Shown: positions 23,301-35,082, counted from the first letter of the stretch. The stretch: 64,000 nucleotides of DNA from Typhlomys cinereus (GCA_023101885.1 JALPQD010000125.1:2814973-2878972); one strand, 5' to 3'. Notes: a model not told the origin generated them from the sequence alone. Program-made: numbers and translations.

Positions 23301-23743
23301 ATTGTTATAGATTTCATTTAACTCAAGATGACTTGATTGATACCTTGCCTAAACCAAGGTGGAGTCAATCCGGGTTTGACTTAACATCTAGTAAAAATTG
23401 TTCTTTTAATAACTATATCGCTTAAGTGTTTTTTCAGCATATCTCTCAGCAGTGCTCCATCTATGAGACCACGTTACAGACATACATGACATGGGTCCCC
23501 TCAGAGACGTGATTCAAGCTTGGAGGCCTGTGAGGCCTTGGTCTAATGACAGACCAGGCAGGCCTGTATCGCCCGTGTGAGCCACATGCGACTTCCCCAG
23601 GACACCTGCTCCCATGCCTGGTGCCGATGCCAACCTGCCTTACTGAGAAGACCAACCGGGACAGGACAACAGCGAAAGCTCATGCTGAGACTGATGGGAC
23701 ATTGGACATATGTATAGTTAATTGTAAAATACCGTGTCTATTA
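20301..23743 (+). other. Non-coding internal region of the provirus
   Basis: About 3.4 kb, becoming AT-rich after 20,690. No protease, polymerase or envelope signature can be read in any frame, and the longest ORFs are 70-98 codons without motifs. The stretch 23,280-23,420 could be an envelope remnant, but this is speculative. It is bounded by the gag part and the polypurine tract. Confidence 0.45.
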
Positions 23744-23757
23744 AAACAAAAAGGGGG
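23744..23757 (+). promoter_or_regulatory. Polypurine tract of the provirus
   Basis: AAACAAAAAGGGGG lies just before TGTTGGGCCTG of the 3' LTR. In retroviruses this RNase-resistant tract primes plus-strand DNA synthesis. Confidence 0.75.
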
Positions 23758-23760
23758 ATA

Positions 23761-24316
23761 TGTTGGGCCTGCCCAGGGATAACAGTCTGGGAGGGATTGA
23801 GCAGGGGATGGCTTAGCACATGGGGCCAAAGATGGTGCTGGGAGCTGGTGTCCTAGGCATTACCCTGATCACATTACACAGAGTCCTAATTGGCTTATAG
23901 GAGCCAACATAGATATATGTTTAGTTTGACCTATGCAGAGTATGCGCTTTACTGACCATTAAGGTAATTGGCTGCCTGTTTTGCGTGCTTTGATTCTTTG
24001 TCTATATAAGCTGATTTGTTACCCCCAATAAACTGAGATCTTGCTCTGACAAACTCCCCGTCCATTGCCGAGTCTTTGGAGGGCTGAGGCGGAGGTGCGG
24101 GCGGTCAGGCTTTACTTATCTTCATCATTACAGCCAGGAGCTGTGTAACTGAGTGATTGAATGAGTGAGTGACGGAGTCTCGCCTTGACAGACTCCCTGC
24201 TGTGTCCGGAGTCCCCTGGATTTGGGTAGGGGTAAAGGGCCTGCAGCATGTTTGCCTTTCTCTGCCCCGACGGCCTGGAGTTGTCACAGTGTATGCCTGG
24301 GAAAATCATCCCAGCA
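23761..24316 (+). repeat. 3' LTR of class II provirus
   Basis: A 556-bp LTR begins TGTTGGGCCTGCCCAGG and ends CCAGCA. It has TATATAAGC near 23,998-24,011 and AATAAA at about 24,027-24,033. It is very similar over its length to the solo LTR at 37189-37743, far more than to the 5' LTR of its own provirus. Confidence 0.85.
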
Positions 24317-24469
24317 TCTTTCTTTTTTTCTGGTTTGTAGATATTGATTTATTCATTCTTAGAACTATTGTTAATAAAACATTTTTTCTTCAAGGGTTTT
24401 TCCTGATGCCTTCAAGGGTGCATGCTAAGACAATACATTTGACTGCCAACTCATAAATGTATACATTTC

Positions 24470-25005
24470 TCTCTTTCTTTAGATGAGGAAAGTTTTCCTT
24501 TATGATAATTTGGAAATTTTCCTCAGGTGTGGTATTTTGGAATTCTTGTTCTGGTATTCCATGATGCACATGTTAGAATTTTTCAAGGTGTCCCATAACT
24601 CTTGAATATTCCTCTCAGGTATCTTTTTGGCTTTAACAACCTCTTCAATTGAACTGACTAGTTCTTTCACTTTGTCTTCAAGATCTGAAATTCTATTTTC
24701 TGCTTCCTTAGTTCTGCTAAGAAGACTCTTGGTTGAGTTCTGGGTTTAAGATAACTTGTCTTTCAGTTCAATTTTAAACTCTGCTTGAGGGGAGCTAGAG
24801 AGGTGACTCAGGGATTAAGCCTCTGCCTTGCAGGCAGAAGGTCCTGAGTTCGGATCCTAGACCCCATGTACAGATGCTGGGCAGAAGCGGGGGGCAGCCT
24901 GCGTTTCTGGTTCTGGTAGGGCAGAGCCTGTGAATCCCAAGGCAGAGTAAACAAGGAGGAGGTGGAGGCTTTCCATGGTGTTTCCCAAATTCATTGGTGG
25001 TTCTA

Positions 25006-25059
<54 letters not shown>

Positions 25060-25440
25060 TACATACACACACAATTGAATAAATAATAAAAAATAAACTC
25101 TGCTTGAGATTGTTTAACTGCTCTATGCTTATTTTTGTTTCTTCAACTGTTTTTCTCATCTCTTCCAAATGTCTGTTTTTTTCCTGTTCAAAGTGGTTGA
25201 TGCAGTTATTTAACTCCTCCCATATTTCCTCTTTCACAGTAGTGATCATAGTAAAGATCCAGCTTTGGAAATCATTCTCTTGGGTATGGATTTCTTGGCT
25301 ATTTTCTGTGAGTTTTTTTCTGGTTGGAATTTATCATGGATTTTATTTTTTTTGTTAGGGGATTTGTTGTCTTGGTTTTTGTTTCCCATGGATTTGGACT
25401 GTGAGCTGGGCATTTTTGTTTCATCTCTTAAGACCTTCTT
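24470..25440 (-). mobile_element. Old LINE-1 ORF1 N-terminal part
   Basis: Antisense, it matches the ORF1 coiled-coil region of the full-length copy (46,690-47,320), including readings like EQLKQ and AENRISDLED. The frame is broken. A SINE is inserted at 24,790. The ORF1 C-terminal part and ORF2 are not attached on the left, where the provirus and about 150 bp of unassigned sequence lie. Confidence 0.75.
24790..25093 (+). mobile_element. B2-like SINE with 15-bp target duplication
   Basis: The head GGGAGCTAGAGAGGTGACTC is followed by the same body as the copy at 19,377 and a (CA)n-rich tail (about 25,008-25,048). TAAACTCTGCTTGAG flanks it at 24775-24789 and 25094-25108. Confidence 0.9.
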
Positions 25441-26112
25441 TTAGTTCCTGTGTGTTTTTGACTGAACTGAATTAGATGGTATTACTACTCTCTGGCAGTT
25501 ATTATTAGTGTTTGCCTTGGATTTGGGTACACTTATCTGGTATTAGTGTTATTTCCTAGATGAGGCTATTAGATTGTTACACATCAATTAAGTCAGATTT
25601 AGTAGACAGGGAATGAAGATTAGTATGGTAGTGCACTTTTTCATTTTACTTTCTTGGTGAAATGTGAGGGTGGATGGTATAGTCCCTGAACTTGTTTATG
25701 CTTTGGGGTGGCTATATGCAAAAGTTAAACTACAGTCACTAATAATCGAGAGGAACAAGATAATAAAAAGGGTTTAGTTATCTTTGAGTTGGAACTGAAG
25801 ATTCTCTCCCATGTGATGGGATGGTTTTAGAGGACTTCAGATGTATGGCATTTGTCCCCTAGAGCTTTGGTTGGGTTTTCTCTGGACTTTGTTGAATTCA
25901 GAGGAGCAGGGTGTCCACCCTGGTCTGTGTCCGAAGGGCAGAGAGTCTAGTATGATGCGCAGATCACCTGGGACCTGGGGTGTGGCCTAGGGGCCTTCCT
26001 CCATGCCAGAACCAACTGACGGCTGTTCCAGCTGCTAGTAGGATTAGCAGGTAACCTGGGGTCTGGGGCGTGGTCTAGGGGCCTTAACTGAGAAGCTGAG
26101 AATCCACCCTGG
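25441..26112 (-). promoter_or_regulatory. Old-type LINE-1 5' UTR
   Basis: This directly precedes (on the minus strand) the ORF1 start. It contains an AT-rich part with TTATTTCCTAGATGAGGC near 25,550 and a GC-rich part with GACCTGGGGTGTGGCC and a second similar unit (GTCTGGGGCGTGGTC) at about 25,974 and 26,060. The same arrangement recurs at 31,690-32,335, so it is a family feature. It shares no obvious sequence with the monomer promoter at 47.4 kb. Confidence 0.65.
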
Positions 26113-26114
26113 TC

Positions 26115-27060
26115 CGGGTCCAGGGCAGAAGGCCATTTTACTGTTCTACCAAATCGGTTCCTTCAGGATGATGGGCTACATGATAAGACCAGTGAATTCC
26201 TTGATCTTGAGCCCACTGCCATACTTTAACTGTGAAATGAGTTCCCTGTTCAAAAGCAGTGCTATGTGGAATACCATGACACTGGATAATATGTTCTATA
26301 AGCCCACAAATAGTAGTCTTGTCAGAAGCATTGCATTCAGGAAAGGTAAATCCATAGGCAGAATAAATATCTATCTCTGTAAGAACAAAGCACTTCTCTT
26401 TCCATCTTGGAAGTGGTCCAGTGTAGTCAGCCTGCCACCATGTTGCTGATTGGTCACCATTGGGAATGGATCCATGCCTAGGACTCAACGTTCATCTCTG
26501 CTGCTGGGAGATTTGACATTCAGCAGCATCTCTGTCCAGATCAGCTTTGTGAGTGGAAGTCCAAGTTATTGAGCCCATGTATAACCTCCATCTCAGTCAC
26601 TATGCTCACTTTTATCATAGACCCATTGGGCAATGATAGAAATGGCTAGGGAAAGTGGTTGACTGTCCACAGAGCAGGTCATGTTATCTACCTGATTAAT
26701 GAATGATTCCTCTGGTGATGTCATCTTTCGATGAGTATTTACATGTAACACAGATATCTTTGTGTCCTTTCCCCATCAGGAGAGATCTAAACACATGCTT
26801 CTTCCCCAGATATCTTTCTTACCAATTTACCAATTATTTTCCTTCCAAGTCCCTGACACTCCATGAGTCACACATCTGGCCATTTTCTTTCCAGGTAAAG
26901 TGTACAACCCTATGCACTGCCTGAAATTCTGCCCCCTGAATATTTCCCTTCTCTGGTGTCCTTTAGGGTTATTGTAGAAAGGGTTTGTAATGCTGCAGCT
27001 GTCCACTTCTGAGTGGCACCTGAATAACAAGCACAACCATCTGTGAACCAGGCCCTACTC
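26115..27060 (-). pseudogene. Ancient retroviral pol remnant: RNase H then integrase core
   Basis: On the minus strand, near 27,050-26,990, the reading WFTDGCACYSGA fits the start of an RNase H domain (TDG motif) before it breaks. Further on, 26488-26138 is a 116-codon open piece with an integrase-core look: WQADYTGPLP around the first catalytic Asp, then HGIPHSTAFEQGTHF, where a second acidic residue is expected but Glu stands in place of Asp, and HHPEGTDLVEQ near the end. The order RNase H then integrase is that of retroviral pol. Class I or class III cannot be decided by eye. No LTRs were found around it. Confidence 0.7.
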
Positions 27061-28005
27061 TTCTCTCTCAGTCAGCCAATCATAGGGCACACCTCAGGCC
27101 ATAGGTGCATGCTTGGGAACAAACATCACAACAGGTTGAGGAACCATAGGCATTTGGGAAACTTCCTTGTGTCTTTAGGACCTACTCGAGCCCTGCTTTG
27201 TATGTAGCATTCCCATTTGATAATGGATCACAGCAGTGCCTGTCCAACATTATGGCTTACTGGATCAGATAACACGAAACTCATGATGAGCAACTGAGGT
27301 CACATGATAACTTGGTGACCCATTGTCAAACCCTCAGTTTCTACTAATGCCCATTTACAGTTCAAAAATTTTTCTCAAAGGGAGAGTATTGCCAGCAGAT
27401 GATTGCGAGGCTGAATGCTGACCTTCCTGGGATCTTTTGAGCCAATCAGCCTGGGCAACAAGATTAGCAGTTAAAACACCTTCTCTCCTGCTCATTTGTC
27501 TGTGATGGAGGTTTTGCTTTCCCTGTCATTGAGTCTCAAACTGGAAATGATACCACATGGCTCACATTGTTCTTTTCCCTTACAAAAGCTCACCTTGGAC
27601 AAAAACAGCATGTATACATAGTAATCTAGGACAAGTAAAACATGCTTTTCCAAAACTGCTGACAGCTTGAGAACTAAGTTACAAATGTTTGCTTCTAAGA
27701 TACAATTGTTGATTTTTCAAAAACATAGTACCAGTAACATAAATCATAAATGTCTTTATGTATTTCCTTGTATGCTTTCTTGCTATTCATTTTAAAATTC
27801 TTGTCTGAGCAAGATTTTTCTGTTTTTTGCAATTTTCTCTGTATTTGCTGATTCTGTATGATTGCCAGAATTTGACATATACATACATACATATATAAAC
27901 ACACACACATATATATGTATATATATATATATATGTGTTCCCATTTATCTGAGAGTAAAACTCCCTTTGTATTCCTTATAGCTGAGACCCCTCCCACAAT
28001 GGCCT
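27061..28005. other. Unassigned, partly possible pol remnant; TA microsatellite
   Basis: The part up to about 27,600 may continue the antisense pol remnant upstream of RNase H, but the frames are lost. A (TA)n/(CA)n microsatellite lies at 27,880-27,936. Confidence 0.35.
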
Positions 28006-30860
28006 GGTTCTATTTTTGCTGATCTCCATTTTCATCTCTAATTTTATTAATTTGGGTTTTCTTCATTTTGGTTTGGTTAATTTGGCTGAAGTTTAATCGA
28101 CATTTTTTTAAAAAGAACAAGTTTTTCATTTGTTTGATTTTTTATAACATTTTCTTTATCTCAGTTTCAGCTTTCTCCCCTGATTTTCCTAATTTCTGCT
28201 CATCTAGTGCTATTGGGATTGGAACGTTCTTCTCCTTCTAAAACTTTAAGTTGCATTGTTAAGTTATTTACTTGGGATGTTTCCATTTTTTTATATAGGC
28301 ATTAATTACTATATACTTCCTCTTAGGACAGACTTTACCATGTCCCAGAGATTTTGATATCTTTTATTTTCATTATCATTCACTTATCAGAATTTTTATT
28401 TTCCATTTTAACTTCTGACTGAAACCATTCCTCATTCAGTATCATGGTATTTAATTTCCAATAATTTGTGTATTTTCTGACCTTTGCTTTGTTGTGGATG
28501 TTGCTTAATTACACAGTGGCCCAATGAGATACAGGATATGATTTCAACTTTCTTGTGTATGTGGAGACTCAATTGTAGCCCAATATGCAATCTATTTTGG
28601 AGGAAGTTCCTTGTGATGCTGAGAAGAATGTGTATTCCTTGGTGTTTGGGTGGAAGGTTGGGTAGAGATTGGTCAGGTCCATTTGGGTTATGTTGTGATC
28701 CAGCTCCAATGTGTCTCTGTTCAGTGTTTGGTCTGTTGACTTATCCAGTTTTGAGACTTAGATGTTGAAGCCCCCTATGATTATCATATTTTGAATTGAT
28801 TTGTTATTTTAAATGTTGTAGTGTTTGTTTCATGAATGTGCCAAAATGTGTATTAGCTGTATATATGTTCAGTGTTGCAATGCCTTTCTGATGAATTGTT
28901 CCTTGACAAATACGTAGTAACCTTTTGTGTTTCTTATGGCTTCTTTTGGTTTGAAGTCTATTTTGTCACATACCAATATTGCTACACCTTCTTCTTTCCT
29001 TGTTCCATTGGTTTGAAGTACTTTTGACCAACCTTTTGCTTTGAGAATGCCTCTTTCATGGTGAAGTCTGTTTCCTGAAGGCAGCAGATTGATGGGCTGT
29101 GAGTTTTAATCCATGTTTGTAGCCTATATCTTTTGATTGGAGAGTTAATTGCATTGATATTCAGGGTTGTAACTGAAAAATGTCTGTTGACTCATGACAG
29201 TTTATAGTTTGTGGGTTTTATGTGTGTATTTGTTTTCTTGGAATTTGTGCTTGTATTATTTTTCCCTTCTTTCCTTCAAACTTAATTATCTTTTCTAATA
29301 TCTTTTGTAGGCTTGGATTTGTAGGTTATGTAAGCCTTCAGCTTGTCCTTATTGTGGAACATTTTTCTTTGACCTTCAATAATGACTGATAGTTTTCATG
29401 GATATAAGAGTCTGGGTTGACATTTTTATTCACTCATGACTTGTAGTATATCTGTCCAAGCTCTTCTGGCTTTTACTATTTCAATTTAAAAATCACCTGT
29501 TATTTTTATAGGCTTACGTTTAAATGTGACTTGGGTTTCCTGTCTTGTAGCTCTCAACACTTTCTCTTTATCATGTGTTTGTAGCACTTTGGCTATTGTT
29601 TACCATGGTGTGTTTATATTTTTGTTATATATGATTGGTGGGTGATATGCCTCCTGTACTTTGATAGGGATCTCTTTCCTTAGATGTGGAAATTTGTCAT
29701 TTAGGGTACTGTCACAGCCTGCATAGTTACTGGTAAATCACCATCAAACAGCTTCAGATAACAAGGGGTTTATTTTCTTACAATAGTCCAGTTAAGTTCA
29801 TATTCTACCTTGATGGGAAAGCATGCACCAACACAAAGGCCTAGGGCACTTACCATACCATCTCCACATAACAGCTGAGAGAGGGACAGTCCTTACTTGC
29901 CAGACCAGCGTGTCTGGCCAAGTGTATGCAAGGATGTCAACTCTCTCAACAAGCTCTCTGTATTTTATTTCAGGGCCTGATCCCATGCACCATGGGCTGG
30001 GCCTTCCCCATCAGCTAGACAATCTCCTGCAGGTTTGTTCTGGGCTGAACTCAACAACCAATTCTCTACAAATGGGCACAGAGTTCAAACCATCAGCTAT
30101 CAAGTTGACACCTGTGCCTAACAATGATAGATAGTGTGAAAAATTTCTTTCAATGTGGCTTTTTTAGTTTCTTCTTCTGGAATTTCATGAATGTGCACAT
30201 TTTGCTTCTTCAAGATAACCCATAACTCTTGAATTTTCTCCTCAAGTGTGCTTTTGTCATTTTACACTTCTTCGATTAAACCAATATGTTCTGCCATCTT
30301 ATCTTCTACTTCTGATATTCTATTTTCTGCTTCACTAGTTCTGTTGGTATGACTGTCTGTTGAGTTTTGGAGTATAGTTAGCTTGCTTTTAATTTCAAGT
30401 TTAATCTCTGCATGAGATATTTTTCAACTGCTCAATGCCTAGTTTCATTTCTTCAACTGACTTTTTCATTTTATCTGGGTACCTGTTTTGCTCCTATTTG
30501 TGTTGGCTTACATGGTTAACTTTTCTAGAGTTTCCTCTTTCATTTTTTTGATAATATAATAAATCAGGCTTTGAAAATCATTATCTGGTTATTGATTTCT
30601 TGGCTAATATCTAAGGAGTAATTCTGGTAGGAGTTCATCATTATGGGGTCAATACTTTTTGTAGGCAATTTGTTGTCTTGGTTATGATGTATCTTGTGGA
30701 TTTACATTGTGGCTTGGGCATTTTGTGTTTGACCGTTAGTACCTTGTTTTGGTGGATGTTTTTGAACCAGACAGAATTACTTCACTTAAAAGGTTATTGT
30801 TCCTGTTTCTCTCACTGTTAAAGGTGTCATTCTACAGTTCCTTAGTGCTAGTTCATGGTA
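28006..30860 (-). mobile_element. Old LINE-1: ORF2 N-terminal half and ORF1
   Basis: Antisense sequence follows the ORF2 endonuclease region (about 28,010-29,190), ORF2 start, then ORF1 (about 29,200-30,740). Landmarks match the full-length copy at 45.1-47.3 kb in order, with much divergence and no long open frame. It is interrupted by an LTR-like insertion at 29,714-30,127. Confidence 0.75.
29714..30127 (-). repeat. LTR-like insertion in old LINE-1
   Basis: About 410 bp splits the ORF1 region of the surrounding LINE-1. It starts TGTCACAGCCTGC and ends near GCCTAACA, with an ATCAAGTTGACACC motif close to the end, like other class III-type LTRs in the window. No matching 5-bp duplication was found, so the ends are approximate. 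Confidence 0.45.
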
Positions 30861-30892
30861 AGGTTATTATACTGCTGAAAAAGTATATAAAC

Positions 30893-31190
30893 TGACCTGG
30901 AGAGATGTCTCAGGGTTAAGACTTGGGCTTGCGAGCAGAAAGTTTTGAGTTATGATCCCAGGTCCCACATCAAAATACTGTGATGGCATACATTTCCAAC
31001 CCTGGAGGGTAGAGCCTGGGAAATCCCAGAGTGAAGCAAAAAGGAGGTGGTAGTCGTAGCAATCCAGGATGATTCCAGAAGTCATCCTTGTTCCTCCACA
31101 GGGACATACAGTGCCCTCTGATTCACACACACACACAAGCACATGGACATGCACAAAATAAATAAAAACAATAATTTTCTTTTAAGAAAT
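30893..31190 (+). mobile_element. Older B2-like SINE
   Basis: The head CCTGGAGAGATGTCTCAGGG is a diverged form of the tRNA-like start. A body, an ACACACACAC run near 31,125 and AAATAAATAAAAA follow. It is clearly more decayed than the other copies and has no visible target duplication. Confidence 0.7.
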
Positions 31191-31239
31191 ATGTGTAAGC
31201 TCTGCTTTGATTAAGGACATGAAAGAATTTAGATCTAGA

Positions 31240-31660
31240 TTTGATTGGGAGGCTTAAGATTGTGTCAAACATATTCCAAGGTTAATCTCTGTAATACCTA
31301 TGTAATCAGGAAGATTATAAACAGCAGGGAGGGAAAAGAGGGCCCCACAGAAAAAAAGGAGAGAAGGGATTATGCTTCAGTAGGGAAAATAGGTCATCAA
31401 CAAGTATTGCATGTAAGTAGTGAGACATCTGGTGAAACTCACTCTCACTTCCCTTCCTGCAACTGAAGAGGTTTTATCTCACCAATCAGGGATGTTATAG
31501 AGATTGGCAGATAGATGGGAAACACCCCGCAAATGGGACACTGACCCCTCCCCACACTCTTTACTGTGGTCCCCTACTTCTATTCCTTTTACCTTTGAAT
31601 CCCCTCTTATAGGAAGATCTTCATTTAAACAGCCTTTTATCTTTTTTAGGAAGTGACCTT
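31240..31660 (+). mobile_element. LINE-1 3' UTR fragment
   Basis: Sense-strand sequence matches the middle of the LINE-1 3' UTR: CAGGAGGG-like, ACAAGGAGAGAAGGG-like, CAAATGGGACACTGACCCC and the ATCTTCATTTAAACAG stretch. It corresponds to the reverse complement of 11,580-11,960. It is non-coding. Confidence 0.7.
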
Positions 31661-31689
31661 CAATACTAATCAGAATACAGCTTGTTGTT

Positions 31690-32335
31690 ATTGTTATTTC
31701 CTAGATGAGGCTATTAGACAGTTAGTACAGGGGGTGTACAGTTAGTGCACTTTTACTATTTAGTACCTTGGTGATATGTGAGGGTAAGTGGTATAGTCCC
31801 TGAAGTTGTATATATTTTGGGAGTGGCTATATGGAAACGTTACTCTACAGTAATTAATAATTGAAAGGAACAGGGTGGCAAAAGAGGGGTTACTTATCTT
31901 TGTGATGGATGTAGAGAATCTCTCCCATGTGAAGGGATGAATTTAGAGGATTTCAGATGTGTGGCCTTTGTCCCCTAGAACTTTGCTTGGGTGTTCTTTG
32001 GACTTTGTTGAATTTTGATGAGCAGTGAGTCCTCCCTGGAGTGGGGTGCAGTGTGTCCTTGCTGGACTGTGTGCATCCCAGGCAGGCAAGCAGAAGGGGC
32101 AGGTGCTGGTGGTGGGCACAATGAACCTGGGGACCTGGGGTGTGGCCCAGGGGTCCTCCCCAGCCTGGAGCAGCACCTGTTCCGAGTGGCTGGTGGGATG
32201 AGCTGGGACCAATGGGTTACCTGGGGCTTGGGGGTGAGCAGAAGGTATTTGCCTGGGACGCAGTTTGTCCTTGCTGGACTGCGCCCATCCCGGGTGGCCA
32301 AGCGGAAGGGCTAGTCAGATTCTTAACCCCTGAGC
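31690..32335 (-). promoter_or_regulatory. Second copy of old-type LINE-1 5' UTR
   Basis: The AT-rich block (GTTATTTCCTAGATGAGGC at 31,701) and the GC-rich block with GACCTGGGGTGTGGCCC at 32,131 match 25,550-26,110 in order and orientation. No ORF1 is directly attached; a LINE-1 3' UTR in opposite orientation abuts it at 31,660. Confidence 0.65.
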
Positions 32336-32344
32336 CCCCAGGTG

Positions 32345-32600
32345 ATTTTTTATAAAGGCACCAAAAATGTATATTGGAAGAAAGACAACAGCTTTAACAA
32401 ATGGTAGTGAAAAATGTGAAAAATCAATATTCCCATGTATAAAAATGAAACTAGATACTAAAGATTGATACATAACATCACAGGAATGAAGTCCAAACCA
32501 GTGTGCTCCAAGAAGGATCTTAGTCACATAATGTCTCAGCTAAGGAGAACACACTTCCCAGAGTAAGACAATCTGAAGAATAATGAACTCTACCTATGAT
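32345..32600 (+). mobile_element. Old LINE-1 ORF2 fragment
   Basis: The sense reading resembles the LINE-1 ORF2 'FDKG...WKK..FNKW' region, with ATGTATATTGGAAGAAAGAC and AACAAATGG in the right order. It is short and frame-broken. Confidence 0.5.
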
Positions 32601-33739
32601 AATCAGGGCATAACTTATATAGGATGGATTGGAGACAAAGAAGAAATAGATAGAGTTTCTTTCTGGGGATGCTGCAAAAAAAATTGTGAAAAATAATTTA
32701 TCTCATGAATTCATTTATCTCACCATGACACCATTCTGTTCTGGTTGTATCTAATTAAAGAAATAATCAAATGTTTTTACAATGAATGATCACCTTTTGG
32801 TGACAGCAAAATGTGATAATTTCCAAAACAAGTAATAATGTAGAAAAGTTGGCATTGGTAGGTAAATACATACATCATAGGTATAGATAATATGATAAAA
32901 ATGCAAAATACACTTCTGATTTATTATTAAAAACAAGAAGCTCATCTGCAGAATGCAGTGAACCACCTGTGCCAGTGCTGAGATTCATACAATCTGGGAA
33001 CAGGAGGCTGAGCAGAACAGCAACCTGATGCTGCCCATCTTCTGTGACAATGGCCTTAGCAGCTGAAATTTCTCTGAGCAGGTCCCAAAAAGCAGATGCC
33101 CTCCAGCCCACTAGTCTGGGAAAAGGACTCAATCTTCTTTTTGCCATGTGGAACATGAACAAGTATGATTCTCCCAGATTTCCATCTTCCTCTAGTAATA
33201 TCTACTTGTGTTCTAGTTTGGACAGAGTGATGGGCAGCAGTGGCTGCATGCCAGGCATGGAGGCCACATGACTGGAACCATGAACATGAAAAATGGCTGC
33301 TGCTTGTTTACTAAAGAGAAAAGATAGAGAAAAATTGTAGGCACAGCAGTGAGAAGAGATAAGCTGTTCACATTTTTGCAGGAAATATAAACAGACAAGG
33401 GAACTCATACCTCCCAATGAACTTGTAACTACTGTCAGGTAATACCAATATCCCCAATAAATAGATACACAAATTTAAAAACACAAGAAAAATCCAATTC
33501 ATTGCTGGCAAATGGATACAAAATAACAGTTTTCTGATAAAGTACAAAATGTCAGTCCAGAATACATTTCCTACCAGTACAATACAGCAAACAATAGTCC
33601 AGCAGAAGTGATATCTTTGCCAGTAGAATCTAAACGGTTGCAGCCTCTGTACACACCAGTAAGAAGATTCTTCAACAAACTAAGCATGCAGCACGCATAG
33701 CATGTGGCTATACTCATCCCAAGTGTGCACCATGAGAAA
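32601..33739. other. Unassigned sequence
   Basis: No family recognised. A minus-strand ORF at 32875-33162 (95 codons) and a plus ORF at 33044-33271 overlap each other and show no motif. Confidence 0.3.
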
Positions 33740-34670
33740 ACATTCATGCCAGAGAAGTATCTGCACATAGTGTTTTTGGTACTAGCTTCAATATCCAATC
33801 AGAGTATCTGCAGTCTTCTCTGTAGGCAGATGAATTGAAAGAGAAATATGTAAAAATGTAACTTGTAACATGGGTTTTGCATAATGCATTTATGTGTACA
33901 CATTATAAACAATATATGTAATGCATCACACACATAGATCTACTTTATCTACTAATAAAGAAATAAGGAAAATATGCATTTTACAGGAAAATGGAAAGAA
34001 CTGAAAACCTGCATGTTAACTGAAACAAGTCAGACTCATAAAGACAAATACTATATTTCCTCCATACAAAGACCTGATTTATAAAAGACATGGAAGTAGA
34101 ATCCAAGGGTGTTTGTGAAGAGGATGGAGTTTAACAGGAATGACGAGGGTCATGAGGAAGGACCATGGGGGTAATAAATGATAAAACTGCACTGCTGAGA
34201 TATTTCTGTGGGAAAGGCACCTACTTTCAAATTTGTTCTGCAGATTGATCCTTGGAAGCCAAGTAGTGGAAGGGGAGAATTGATTTCTGAAAGTTGTCTT
34301 TTGACTCTACTCTGTGCACCATGGCATGCATGTGTGTACCTCCTCGCTCTCTATCTCTGCCCTATTTTCTTTCAAGCAAACAAGTAGAGAAAAAAGCCAG
34401 TGACTGACAAATGTGAAAAGATCATAAAGAAATTCTGAGTTTTGCACAATTAGAAAGAGCTAGAAACAGATATGCAGCTTCAGGACCACCTTCACTTGGT
34501 GGAAAACCTCCATTTAAATGGCACCTTGAATAATCCTAAAATTGTGCACTGAAGTTATAGAGAAAACAAACACCAGAGCAGAGGAGATGGTTCTCTGAAC
34601 AAGGCATTTGCCCAGCAAGCAGAAGAACCATAAGAATTTATATTCCAGAACTCACATCAAAAGTGTGGTT

Positions 34671-35032
34671 TGTTGGTGGCATGGTTTGAAATGTATCCCA
34701 CACAGTCTCCTCTGTTTGGGAAGGCCATGACACCTTCAGAGATGGAGCTTTGCTGGAGGAAGGCAGGCACAGGGGTGGACATTGAGGCAGATTAGTCTCA
34801 CCCTATCTCTAGGAGAAGTCTGCCTTTGCAGCAAGAAGTGTGTAGCTCCCAGTTTCCACTATGTCTACAGTGACTTAGCCTCCACCAGCCTTGGCCAACC
34901 AGCCATGCCACCTCTACTTTGAGAAACTGTATCTCCCTTCTAGAGCCATAAGCTGAATAAATCTCTCCTTCTCCCTCAAGCTGTTTGACTTTGGGTGCTT
35001 TCTCACAACAATAGTTAAGAGTAACTGTTACA
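34671..35032 (+). repeat. MaLR-like LTR (left-arm copy)
   Basis: It starts TGTTGGTGGC and ends CTGTTACA, with AATAAA at about 34,956. It is followed after 5 bp by TGGTAACAAGTAGTGGGA (35038-35055), a leucine-tRNA-type primer binding site with substitutions. This combination is typical of class III ERVL-MaLR elements. Confidence 0.7.
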
Positions 35033-35082
35033 GAAATTGGTAACAAGTAGTGGGATATTGCTATGAGATTAAGAACAGCTGG

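Larger units (their letters stand above)
18590..24316 (+). mobile_element. Class II (betaretrovirus-like) endogenous provirus, defective
   Basis: The order is 5' LTR (18590-19031), a lysine-tRNA-type primer binding site (19035-19052), a gag start, a GC-rich block, about 3 kb of AT-rich non-coding internal sequence, a polypurine tract (23744-23757) and a 3' LTR (23761-24316). No protease, reverse transcriptase or integrase reading frame is recognisable, so it resembles a non-autonomous element that depends on other proviruses for its enzymes. The bases flanking the two ends (AAGTTC and TCTTTC) do not form a convincing 6-bp target duplication. A SINE is inserted in gag. Confidence 0.8.

Noticed and set aside
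18584..24322. Target-site duplication of the provirus
   Set aside because: AAGTTC and TCTTTC share only three of six bases, so I do not call a duplication.
13203..26112. One single LINE-1 running from 13.2 kb to 26.1 kb interrupted by the provirus
   Set aside because: Orientation fits, but about 540 bp of ORF1 C-terminus are missing, another LINE-1 3' end lies between, and the 5' part looks older, so they are treated as separate.
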